DNA of 12,520 nucleotides from Paracoccaceae bacterium (GTDB lineage Bacteria; Pseudomonadota; Alphaproteobacteria; Rhodobacterales; Rhodobacteraceae): positions 1 to 12,520 of the forward strand of contig WTGT01000303.1 of assembly GCA_011523445.1 (NCBI GenBank). The letters run 5' to 3'. Position numbers and translations under genes: made by a program. Below the pieces are notes generated by a model that made no database searches, had not been told where the DNA came from, and saw nothing but the letters and a program-made list of their open reading frames with translations. This document shows, one piece after another, positions 6,348 to 12,520 of the stretch; positions within the stretch are counted from its first letter, which is position 1; each line of letters starts with the position of its first letter.

Positions 6348-7620
6348 CCAGATCAAGACAGAAACTCTCGGCTGTCGGCTGAATGCTTATGAATCTTCGG
6401 TAATGGAAGGATTGGCAGAGGATGCCAACCTTACCAATACGGTCATAATAAACACCTGTGCAGTCACCAAGGAGGCAGTCAGAAAGTCCCGGCAGCTAGT
6501 CCGCAAATCCAGATTAAAATGGCCAGATGCAAAAATAGTTGTAACCGGATGTGCTGCCCAAATTGATCCCCATTCCTTCAGCAGGATTGAGGGTGTTGAC
6601 TGGGTAATAGGTAATGATTCCAAACTGGAAGCCAGACTTTGGAAAAAATTGGCTGATCCCGAATTTTCGAATGTTGAAAACCAAACGAATATTCTGGTTG
6701 AAGACATTATGCAGGTCAAGGAAATAACACCCCATCTGGCCAAGGGGTTTGGGGCTCGTGCGGTTGCTTATCTGCAGATTCAGAATGGTTGTGATCACCG
6801 TTGTACCTTTTGTATCATACCCTATGGGCGTGGAAATTCCCGCTCAGTACCAGCAGGGGTAATTGTCAACCAGATACGTGATTTGGTTCAGGCCGGTTAT
6901 AATGAAGTTGTCCTGACTGGGGTAGATCTAACCAGTTGGGGTGGGGACCTTGTGGGAAAACCGGGCATAGGAAACCTTGTTGCCAGAATCCTGAAACTTG
7001 TACCGGAGCTGCCAAGATTGAGAATTTCCTCGGTTGATCCGGCCGAGATCGATGAGGAATTCATTGAGGTGGTTTCAAACAATGAAAGATTGATGCCTCA
7101 TCTGCACTTGTCGCTGCAAGCAGGTGACAACATGATTCTCAAAAGGATGAAACGCCGACATACTAGGGAAGAGGCGATTGAATTTTGCAATAAGATCAAG
7201 CAACTGAGACCCGAAATGACTTTTGGGGCAGATCTGATAGCAGGCTTTCCTACCGAGTCTGACGAAATGTTCAAAAATACCCTGAATATCCTCGATGATT
7301 GTCAGTTAACCTGGTTGCATATCTTTCCCTATAGTCCAAGGGAGGGTACACCTGCAGCCAGAATGCCGCAGGTCAATGACAAAACCATTCGTGAAAGGGC
7401 TTTCCAATTGAGGGAATCTGGAAAACGAAGAGTTGATATTCACCTTGAGGAACAGGTTGGCCGAACTTTTGATACATTAGTGGAATCTCCCTTGACAGGG
7501 CGTACCGGTCAATATTCGGTAGTGAAATTACCCAACAAGGAGATACCAGGATCAATAATACCACTGACCATAACAGGTTTCGAGGATGGAAACCTGGTTG
7601 GCCATCACCCATCAGTATAA
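6337..7620 (+). CDS. mtaB: tRNA t6A37 methylthiotransferase MtaB
   Basis: A 427-residue radical-SAM enzyme that converts N6-threonylcarbamoyladenosine at position 37 to its 2-methylthio form in ANN-decoding tRNAs. The N-terminal UPF0004 domain provides cluster ligands Cys13 (LGCRLNAYES), Cys41 (INTCAVT) and Cys72 (VTGCAAQ). The radical-SAM core has GCDHRCTFC (Cys152, 156, 159) followed by IIPYGRG. A C-terminal TRAM-like region covers roughly residues 360-425. I chose TTG at 6337 because AGGAG (6325-6329) sits 7 bases upstream and the lead to GCRLN has the usual length; ATG codons at 6292 and 6301 would add 12-15 unconserved residues and lack ribosome sites. It overlaps dapF by 11 bases and is followed 15 bases later by the GST gene. 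Confidence 0.93.
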   Translation: MLPDQIKTETLGCRLNAYESSVMEGLAEDANLTNTVIINTCAVTKEAVRKSRQLVRKSRLKWPDAKIVVTGCAAQIDPHSFSRIEGVDWVIGNDSKLEARLWKKLADPEFSNVENQTNILVEDIMQVKEITPHLAKGFGARAVAYLQIQNGCDHRCTFCIIPYGRGNSRSVPAGVIVNQIRDLVQAGYNEVVLTGVDLTSWGGDLVGKPGIGNLVARILKLVPELPRLRISSVDPAEIDEEFIEVVSNNERLMPHLHLSLQAGDNMILKRMKRRHTREEAIEFCNKIKQLRPEMTFGADLIAGFPTESDEMFKNTLNILDDCQLTWLHIFPYSPREGTPAARMPQVNDKTIRERAFQLRESGKRRVDIHLEEQVGRTFDTLVESPLTGRTGQYSVVKLPNKEIPGSIIPLTITGFEDGNLVGHHPSV

Positions 7621-7635
7621 TATTAGGAGATCAAT

Positions 7636-8238
7636 ATGAAACTTTACAGTAATCCGGCTTCACCCTTCGCTAGGAAAGCCATCGTTGGATTTTGGGAAGT
7701 CAATGCCATCGATGATGTTGAAGTAATCAATGTAATTGGCAATCCTGTAGATAGCGGTGACATTCCAATCACGGAAAATCCTCTTGGCAAACTTCCAACG
7801 CTAGTGGATACTCCGTTTGGCACATTGTATGACAGCCGTGTGATTACTCAGTTTATTGATCACCATTATGATGGCGGTTTGTATCCCTCTTCCACATTAT
7901 TTGAAACCCTGAAAATGGAAGCTCTAGCTGATGGCATTATGGATGCCGCTGTTCTGATGACCTACGAAAAACGTGTCAGAAGTGAAGATAAACAGTCGAA
8001 AGTCTGGATGGATGGTCAATGGATGAAAATCAATAGGTCACTTGATGCTCTGGAAAGTAATGGCCAGGAATTTTTGAGTTCATCATTCAATATTGCTCAT
8101 ATTGCACTCGGAAGTGCCTTGGACTATTTGGATTTTCGTCACCCGGACCGAACTTGGAGAAGCGGACATCCCAAACTGAATGAATGGAGTGAAGAAATCA
8201 GCCACCGTCCAAGCATGACTGCCACCAAGCCGGCATAA
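7636..8238 (+). CDS. glutathione S-transferase family protein
   Basis: The 200-residue protein has the GST layout: an N-terminal thioredoxin fold (residues 1 to about 80) with SNPASPFARK, in which Ser5 or Ser9 could stabilise the thiolate, the cis-proline segment NPLGKLPTLV, and YDSRVITQFID, which binds the gamma-glutamyl part of glutathione. A helical C-terminal domain ends in HPKLNEWSEEISHRPSM, a typical bacterial GST C-terminus. AGGAGA (7625-7630) precedes the ATG by 5 bases. It lies 15 bases after mtaB and is probably cotranscribed with dapF and mtaB. The physiological substrate cannot be inferred. Confidence 0.9.
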   Translation: MKLYSNPASPFARKAIVGFWEVNAIDDVEVINVIGNPVDSGDIPITENPLGKLPTLVDTPFGTLYDSRVITQFIDHHYDGGLYPSSTLFETLKMEALADGIMDAAVLMTYEKRVRSEDKQSKVWMDGQWMKINRSLDALESNGQEFLSSSFNIAHIALGSALDYLDFRHPDRTWRSGHPKLNEWSEEISHRPSMTATKPA

Positions 8239-8340
8239 GCCATTTGTAAGGGGTAAAATTCAGAACTAAACCGTTTTGAAAAATTCCCTACAAACCATCC
8301 TGTCCAAGGTTTCAAGTATCAGATTTAAACTTGTGCTTTC

Positions 8341-8359
8341 AAAAAAACTTCTGGGGAAG
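8341..8359 (-). terminator. terminator of the solitary antitoxin gene
   Basis: On the minus strand CTTC-CCCA-GAAG is followed directly by seven T residues (plus 8341-8347), starting 3 bases after the stop codon. The stem is short but the T-tract is perfect. It implies transcription ends right after the antitoxin. Confidence 0.5.
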
Positions 8360-8362
8360 GGA

Positions 8363-8593
8363 TTAGTCACTTTCCCAAAGTTTGAGATCTTCCTCGTCGG
8401 ACATTGGTTTAAAAAGATCATCTGGGGCAGAAATTTTGCCTTCAAGCAAGCCAAACAGTTGGCTCTTTTGTGGCATAGGAACCAATCGTACAACAGGATG
8501 GCCCCACTTGGTAATGATCACCTCTTCACCCCTCAGAGCTGCGTTAATGAGTTTCGACAACTGGTTTTTGGCTTCATGAACTTGATAATGCAT
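8363..8593 (-). CDS. Phd/YefM-family type II antitoxin without an adjacent toxin
   Basis: A 76-residue protein beginning MHYQVHEAKNQLSKLINAA, the canonical Phd/YefM N-terminal DNA-binding fold, followed by GEEVIITKWGHPVVRLVPM. The C-terminal 30 residues, acidic and ending DEEDLKLWESD, are the part that normally wraps the toxin. The ATG at 8593 has AGGA about 6 bases upstream (TTTTAGGAAAACC); longer in-frame starts add an unrelated stretch. Phd partners usually encode a VapC/PIN, Doc or RelE toxin just downstream, but no such frame exists in 8239-8362 and a terminator follows immediately. It is thus an orphan antitoxin, either a remnant or one acting against a toxin elsewhere. Confidence 0.8.
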   Translation of the reverse strand: MHYQVHEAKNQLSKLINAALRGEEVIITKWGHPVVRLVPMPQKSQLFGLLEGKISAPDDLFKPMSDEEDLKLWESD

Positions 8594-8635
8594 GGTTTTC
8601 CTAAAATAAAAGAATTTTATCAATGAATGGTAAAC

Positions 8636-8654
8636 TTCCCAGGGAATAAATTCC
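8636..8654. promoter_or_regulatory. overlapping palindromes upstream of the antitoxin gene
   Basis: TTCCCAGGGAA (8636-8646) and GGAATAAATTCC (8643-8654) are two overlapping palindromes about 45 bases before the antitoxin start. Phd/YefM proteins autoregulate through palindromes in their promoters. A minus-strand TTGAGA (plus 8697-8702) and TATATT (plus 8672-8677), 19 bases apart, lie just upstream and could be the promoter. Confidence 0.37.
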
Positions 8655-8731
8655 ACAGTATTCGGTAGCTTAATATACCACATCAAGTTACAATTATCTC
8701 AACTGGTGGACTAGGTGCAAGAGCCAAATGG

Positions 8732-8916
8732 AAAAACCGCTGTGGTTGTCTTGTCGGTATGGTTGCATTAGAAACAATCCCTATCGGGTGCCCCTGTTTA
8801 TATTTCCATAAATTTTGAAGGGTGGTTGTCAACACCCGATCCTCGCCACCTCGAACCATGCACAGGCGAGGATTCTAATGTTAAACCCCAAACATAAACA
8901 GTGGTGCTGACAACCC
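8732..8916 (-). ncRNA. candidate structured RNA, dense in inverted repeats
   Basis: About 185 bases contain five inverted repeats of at least 8 pairs plus a 7-base pair of ends. P1: 8744-8750 with 8909-8915. P2: CATTAGAA 8766-8773 with TTCTAATG 8873-8880. P3: ATCCTCGCC 8839-8847 with GGCGAGGAT 8865-8873. P4: ATCGGGTG 8783-8790 with CACCCGAT 8833-8840. Together these make a closed three-way junction. A 13-base stem, 8824-8836 with 8903-8915 (12 of 13 paired), and CTGTTTAT 8794-8801 with ATAAACAG 8894-8901 are alternatives. The minus strand is favoured because a promoter-like pair lies just upstream and a T-run (plus 8732-8736) after a short AACC/GGTT stem lies at the other end. No coding region is seen. 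I do not recognise a known RNA family; a plus-strand petABC leader element or a decayed repeat are alternatives. Confidence 0.38.
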
Positions 8917-8919
8917 GCT

Positions 8920-8950
8920 CTTATACTATAACAAACAATATTTTTTTCAA
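8920..8950 (-). promoter_or_regulatory. candidate promoter for the structured RNA
   Basis: On the minus strand TTGAAA (plus 8945-8950) and TATAAG (plus 8920-8925) are 19 bases apart. Transcription would start near 8914, exactly at the outer arm of the inverted-repeat element. Confidence 0.3.
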
Positions 8951-9190
8951 CATATTTTATTTATTTTTTTGTTTGGCACTTCCTGATGATGACTATTGAA
9001 AGTATTTTGAGTTCGTTTAAATATGGAAGTTAAAATTTCGAACAAAGTTTTATAGTGAAAAACCACTCGATTTTTTCTATATAAAAACGAATTTGCGATT
9101 TAGGTATTTCAAATTTGATCGAATTGAATTAATTGGTTCTGACCCAAATCATGTCAGAAAACAAAGATGAGAGTTATAGGAGAAGTCTGT
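8951..9190 (+). promoter_or_regulatory. AT-rich leader and presumed promoter region of petABC
   Basis: Very AT-rich DNA with T-runs (8941-8947, 8964-8970) separates the structured element from petA. TTGAAA (8996-9001) and TAAATA (9018-9023), spaced 16, form one possible promoter. A dyad with GTTCG (9011-9015) and CGAAC (9039-9043), plus inner TTTAA/TTAAA, could bind a regulator. No box can be assigned to a specific regulator. Confidence 0.35.
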
Positions 9191-9754
9191 TTGACTGATA
9201 CAACCAATCCAAAGGCAACCAGAAGGGATTTTCTGTATTATGCAACGGCCGGGACTGGTGCCGTGGCAGGGGGAGCAGCCGTATGGCCGCTGATCGATCA
9301 GATGAATCCCAGTGCCGATGTCCAAGCCCTTTCCTCAATTGAAGTAGATGTCTCTGGAGTTGAACCTGGAACTCAAATTACCGTAAAATGGCTGGGCAAA
9401 CCGGTATTTATCCGAAGACGTACAAGCGAGGAAATAGAAGCTGCTCGTAGTGTCGATATTGAGGAACTGCTGGACCGTGAAGCCAGAAACGACAATCTGG
9501 ATAGAGAAACAATTGCCCTTGATCAGAATCGCTCCCTGGATGAAGAAGGAACCTGGCTGGTAATGATGGGGGTTTGTACCCATCTGGGGTGTGTTCCGCT
9601 TGGAGATGGAGCAGGTGAGTTCGGAGGATGGTTCTGTCCTTGTCACGGTTCCCACTATGATACCTCCGGAAGAATAAGAAAAGGACCCGCACCGGAAAAT
9701 CTTCTGGTTCCCATAGCAACCTTTGTAAACGAAACAACAATCAAACTTGGCTAG
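9191..9754 (+). CDS. petA: ubiquinol-cytochrome c reductase Rieske iron-sulfur subunit
   Basis: The 187-residue Rieske subunit of the bc1 complex carries electrons from quinol to cytochrome c1 on the periplasmic side. A twin-arginine segment TRRDFLYYATAGTG (Arg11-Arg12) leads into a single membrane anchor. The [2Fe-2S] ligands are in CTHLGC (Cys129, His131, Cys134) and CPCHGS (Cys149, Cys151, His152), followed by the GPAPENL proline loop. I chose TTG at 9191 because AGGAGA (9178-9183) lies 7 bases upstream and it yields the usual short MTDTTNP N-terminus; the ATG at 9167 would add eight atypical residues and its own ribosome site is not evident. petB follows after 10 bases. Confidence 0.95.
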   Translation: MTDTTNPKATRRDFLYYATAGTGAVAGGAAVWPLIDQMNPSADVQALSSIEVDVSGVEPGTQITVKWLGKPVFIRRRTSEEIEAARSVDIEELLDREARNDNLDRETIALDQNRSLDEEGTWLVMMGVCTHLGCVPLGDGAGEFGGWFCPCHGSHYDTSGRIRKGPAPENLLVPIATFVNETTIKLG

Positions 9755-9764
9755 GTAATTTATT

Positions 9765-11108
9765 ATGTCGGGTATACCTCACGATCATTACGAACCAAAA
9801 ACGTCCATCGAAAAATGGTTGCACAGACGCTTGCCTGTGGTTTCGATAGTTTACGATACATTGATGATACCAACTCCCAAGAACCTGAATTGGATGTGGA
9901 TCTGGGGAATTGTTCTTACATTCAGCCTGGTTCATCAAATAGTTACAGGCATTGTCCTCGCGATGCATTATACGCCTCATGTCGATCTGGCCTTCGCCAG
10001 TGTTGAACATATCATGAGGAATGTGAATTCCGGATGGGCACTTCGGTATTTGCACCAAAATGGGGCATCGCTGTTTTTCCTGGCTGCCTATTTCCATATC
10101 TTCCGAAGCATATACTATGGTTCCTACAAGGCACCCAGGGAGATTACCTGGATAATCGGAATATTTATATTCCTGGCGATGATGGGAACAGCCTTCATGG
10201 GATATGTATTGCCATGGGGCCAAATGTCGTTCTGGGCAGCAACGGTTATCTCGGGATTGTTTGGAGCCATTCCAGGTATTGGTGAATCAATCCAAACCTG
10301 GTTGTTGGGTGGCCCGGCTGTCGATAACGCAACACTCAACAGGTTTTTTTCGCTTCATTACCTTTTGCCCTTTGTCATCGCCGGATTGGTTGTGGTCCAC
10401 ATCTGGGCCTTCCATACGACAGGGAACAATAATCCTTCGGGGATAGAAGTCCGTCGAACTTCCAAGGAGGAAGCAAAAAAGGATACCGTTCCATTTTGGC
10501 CTTATTTTGTCATCAAGGACTTTTTTGCCTTGGCTGTCATACTGGTGGTTTTCTTCGCCATTGTCGGATTCATGCCAAATTATCTGGGACATCCCGACAA
10601 TTATATTGAGGCCAATCCACTTGTTACTCCGGAACACATCGTTCCGGAATGGTACTTCCTTCCTTTCTATGCAATCCTCAGGGCCTTTACCTCTGATGTA
10701 TGGGTTGTACAATTGGTCAGTTTTGTAACGGGTGGTATCATCGACGCCAAGTTTTTTGGTGTTATGGCCATGTTCGGGTCAATAATGGTTTTGGTGCTTT
10801 TGCCATGGCTTGATACCTCCATTATTCGATCAGGAAAGTATCGGCCGATGTTCAAATGGTGGTTTATGCTGCTGGTCATTGATTTTATAGTCCTTACCTG
10901 GGCAGGAAGCCGACCCGCTGAAGGAATCTACAGTATTATTGCCTTGGCCGGTTCCACTTACTGGTTTATGTTTTTCATTGTGGTATTGCCCCTTTTGGGG
11001 ATTTTGGAATCACCCTCGCGAAGACCGGTTTCCATTGAGGAGGATTTCAACCAGCATTATCCGGAAATGGAACCCGAGACACCGGAAACAGAATCCGCGA
11101 AAGAATGA
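9765..11108 (+). CDS. petB: ubiquinol-cytochrome c reductase cytochrome b subunit
   Basis: At 447 residues it has the usual length of separate alphaproteobacterial cytochrome b proteins. It is an eight-helix membrane protein housing two b haems and the Qo and Qi quinone sites. Haem ligands are His97 (YLHQNGAS), His111 (AYFHIFRS), His198 (SLHYLLPF) and His212 (VVHIWAFH), the same numbers as in Rhodobacter capsulatus. The PEWY Qo-site motif is present (VPEWYFLPFYAILRA), as is GYVLPWGQMSFW. The C-terminus is hydrophilic and acidic. The ATG at 9765 has a modest AGG upstream overlapping the petA stop. petC follows after 7 bases, so the three genes form one operon. Confidence 0.97.
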   Translation: MSGIPHDHYEPKTSIEKWLHRRLPVVSIVYDTLMIPTPKNLNWMWIWGIVLTFSLVHQIVTGIVLAMHYTPHVDLAFASVEHIMRNVNSGWALRYLHQNGASLFFLAAYFHIFRSIYYGSYKAPREITWIIGIFIFLAMMGTAFMGYVLPWGQMSFWAATVISGLFGAIPGIGESIQTWLLGGPAVDNATLNRFFSLHYLLPFVIAGLVVVHIWAFHTTGNNNPSGIEVRRTSKEEAKKDTVPFWPYFVIKDFFALAVILVVFFAIVGFMPNYLGHPDNYIEANPLVTPEHIVPEWYFLPFYAILRAFTSDVWVVQLVSFVTGGIIDAKFFGVMAMFGSIMVLVLLPWLDTSIIRSGKYRPMFKWWFMLLVIDFIVLTWAGSRPAEGIYSIIALAGSTYWFMFFIVVLPLLGILESPSRRPVSIEEDFNQHYPEMEPETPETESAKE

Positions 11109-11115
11109 TTGAATT

Positions 11116-11910
11116 ATGAGAAGAATACTACTTGTTTCAGGTTTGATTGGCCTTCTGTTTGGCATCAGCAATGTTCATGCCGCTGGACCTTCGGGCCATA
11201 TTGAAGATATTTCCTTTTCCTATGAAGGACCATTTGGAACTTTCGAACCAGAACAGTTGCAAAGGGGTTTGGTTGTATATCAGGAAGTTTGTGCCGCCTG
11301 CCATGGCTTGAAATATGTACCTTTCAGAACGTTGGGTGACAAGGGTGGACTTGACCTCACTGAGGCAGCCGTCAAGACCTTTGCCCGTAACTTCGAGATT
11401 TATGACGAGGAACTGGAAGATTTCAGATCAGCCTTGCCCACTGACAATTTTCCTGCCAATGATACTGTTGGGGCACCCGATCTTTCTTTGATTACCAAAG
11501 CAAGGTCCGGTTTCCATGGGCCGGAAGGAACTGGTTTGGCCCAATTGTTCAAGGGAATCGGAGGACCGGAATACGTCTATTCCCTGCTTACAGGATACAC
11601 GGGTAAGGAAAAGGAAGAGTCAGGCAATCTGCTTTACGAGAACACGGCCTTTTCGGGTGGCTATATCAACATGGCTCCACCACTGGTTGACGACTTGATT
11701 GAGTTTGCCGACGGTACGCCCAGTACGGTTGAAGGAATGGCTGAAGATGTAACGGCATTCTTGGTTTGGGCAGCCGAACCTAAAATGATGGCCCGCAAGC
11801 AAATGGGATTCGTATCAGTGTCCCTTCTCATCTTGTTGTCCATATTGCTTTACCTAACCAACAAGAAAATCTGGGCACCGATCAAGCACCGAACCAGGGC
11901 GGAAGATTAA
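11116..11910 (+). CDS. petC: cytochrome c1
   Basis: The 264-residue cytochrome c1 completes the bc1 complex and passes electrons to soluble or membrane cytochrome c. A Sec signal peptide (residues 1 to about 22, ending NVHA) precedes the mature protein. CAACH (Cys59, Cys62, His63) binds haem c covalently, and Met186 in YINMAPPLVDD is the likely sixth ligand. GAPDLSLITKAR is another family hallmark. A C-terminal membrane helix at about residues 230-249 is followed by a basic tail. It is the last gene of the operon; a hairpin follows before the convergent gene. Confidence 0.95.
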   Translation: MRRILLVSGLIGLLFGISNVHAAGPSGHIEDISFSYEGPFGTFEPEQLQRGLVVYQEVCAACHGLKYVPFRTLGDKGGLDLTEAAVKTFARNFEIYDEELEDFRSALPTDNFPANDTVGAPDLSLITKARSGFHGPEGTGLAQLFKGIGGPEYVYSLLTGYTGKEKEESGNLLYENTAFSGGYINMAPPLVDDLIEFADGTPSTVEGMAEDVTAFLVWAAEPKMMARKQMGFVSVSLLILLSILLYLTNKKIWAPIKHRTRAED

Positions 11911-11914
11911 TTCC

Positions 11915-11934
11915 GATTTGCCTAACGGCAAATT
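11915..11934. terminator. hairpin between petC and the convergent gene
   Basis: GATTTGCC (11915-11922) and GGCAAATT (11927-11934) form an 8-pair stem (one G-T) with a TAAC loop, beginning 5 bases after the petC stop. T-tracts are poor on both strands, so it may act as a bidirectional terminator or only protect the mRNA 3' ends. A second palindrome, TCTTGTTTACAAGA (11948-11961), overlaps the stop of the convergent gene. Confidence 0.5.
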
Positions 11935-11953
11935 CCCTTCGACAATATCTTGT

Positions 11954-12520
11954 TTACAAGACAGTAACACCCAGTAGGTTGGGGAGGGTATCAAGCTTGT
12001 CCAGGGCCCATCTCAGTTTGTGTTGATCAAGACCATCAAGTCTGGTGACCGCCACATTGTTGGTAGGACTTATCCCCATTTCAAGGTCATCCAACTGTTG
12101 TTGCAGGATAAGTGCCAGCAACAATCCATGAGCCTCGAGTAAATCATCAACCAGCTTGTCGGGTACCAGGTTCAAGGCCCTGAATTTGAGAAGTCGATCT
12201 GCGGTTGAGCGGGCAAAGATACCGTGCTGGAGTGAGAGGACCCGGGCCGTGGAAAAAATGGGCATGATGCCACCTTTCTTGAGGTCTATCCGACCATTTT
12301 CCAGTTTCCACTTGCCAAAAAATCCCATCGGGATTTTGTAATCGGTTGCCCTTTTTTTCAAAAGGCTGAGATAAGGTCTGTTGTTTCTGGCCCTTGCCAT
12401 GGCCTTACCCCTTAATTCATAGGCCAATTGGAAATCCCCATGAACGGGAAAACCATCAAAAAAGATATCCGAATTGAGTAAATCGTCTGGTTGGGTTTCT
12501 GACATCCATCTCGAAATTTC
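11954..12520 (-). CDS. DUF294-type putative nucleotidyltransferase, C-terminal part; 5' end outside window
   Basis: The frame stays open to the window edge, so the ATG at 12505 is internal: upstream codons read EISRW before MSETQPDDLL. The visible 188 residues match the C-terminal substrate-binding domain of DUF294 proteins, which typically follows cyclic-nucleotide-binding or CBS domains and a nucleotidyltransferase domain. Recognisable features are the LLNSDIFFDGFPVHGD motif at its start, GKWKLENGRIDLKKGG in the middle, and a helical C-terminus containing LLALILQQQLDD. The family resembles the GlnD/PII-uridylyltransferase fold, but the biochemical role is unknown. It converges on petC with 43 bases between stops. 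Confidence 0.78.
   Translation of the reverse strand, partial: EISRWMSETQPDDLLNSDIFFDGFPVHGDFQLAYELRGKAMARARNNRPYLSLLKKRATDYKIPMGFFGKWKLENGRIDLKKGGIMPIFSTARVLSLQHGIFARSTADRLLKFRALNLVPDKLVDDLLEAHGLLLALILQQQLDDLEMGISPTNNVAVTRLDGLDQHKLRWALDKLDTLPNLLGVTVL

Noticed and set aside
8266..8493. A minus-strand frame overlapping the antitoxin, considered as a toxin partner
   Set aside because: It mostly overlaps the antitoxin in another frame and lacks PIN, Doc or RelE motifs; the T7 terminator interrupts it.
8941..8971. T-rich tract as a terminator of a plus-strand structured RNA
   Set aside because: The T-run lies about 25 bases beyond the last stable stem, too far for an intrinsic terminator.
9151..9198. 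A 15-codon ATG frame ending across the petA TTG start (TTGACTGA), possible leader peptide
   Set aside because: It has no ribosome site before the ATG and no regulatory codon pattern; the overlap alone can arise by chance.
1..12520. CRISPR arrays, insertion sequences or prophage genes
   Set aside because: No regularly spaced repeats, transposase motifs or terminal inverted repeats with target duplications were seen.

Overview
The window looks like chromosome from an alphaproteobacterium with moderate to low GC. The main reasons are a complete petA-petB-petC operon for the cytochrome bc1 complex with alphaproteobacterial features (Tat-targeted Rieske protein, 447-residue cytochrome b whose four haem histidines fall at 97/111/198/212, membrane-anchored cytochrome c1) and a dapF-mtaB-GST cluster. 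The genus cannot be fixed from the sequence alone.

Layout, left to right. (1) 1-2004: the 3' part of an N-acyl-D-amino-acid deacylase gene (+) converges on a D-threonine aldolase / D-serine dehydratase-like PLP enzyme gene (-), suggesting D-amino-acid scavenging. (2) 2005-3914: an AT-rich spacer, then a two-gene AbiE-type toxin-antitoxin module (AbiEi regulator, AbiEii nucleotidyltransferase) with a promoter, an overlapping dyad that could be its operator, and sampled GC above its surroundings; it is probably horizontally acquired. (3) 3915-5275: a spacer with two hairpins, then a DoeB-like zinc deacylase gene of the succinylglutamate desuccinylase/aspartoacylase family. (4) 5337-8238: tRNA-Lys(UUU) on the minus strand, then on the plus strand dapF, mtaB and a glutathione S-transferase gene, tightly spaced. 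MtaB modifies A37 of t6A-containing tRNAs, and tRNA-Lys(UUU) is its best-known substrate. (5) 8239-9190: an accessory-looking interval with a solitary Phd/YefM antitoxin gene that has its own terminator and no toxin, then a stretch (about 8732-8916) unusually dense in inverted repeats. That stretch is the most interesting unexplained object here and may encode a structured RNA on the minus strand. (6) 9191-11910: petABC, with petA best read from a TTG start. (7) 11954-12520: the C-terminal part of a DUF294/CBS-type putative nucleotidyltransferase on the minus strand, separated from petC by a hairpin.

Most of the window is ordinary housekeeping (lysine/peptidoglycan precursor synthesis, tRNA modification, respiration). 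The accessory parts are the AbiE module, the lone antitoxin and the repeat-rich element. Points worth a second look: the element at 8732-8916, a serine where DapF normally has its second catalytic cysteine, two well-supported TTG starts, a 15/16-nt repeat shared by two intergenic regions, and the tRNA-Lys/mtaB proximity. Nothing here proves a new system. The structured element is the best candidate for something undescribed.
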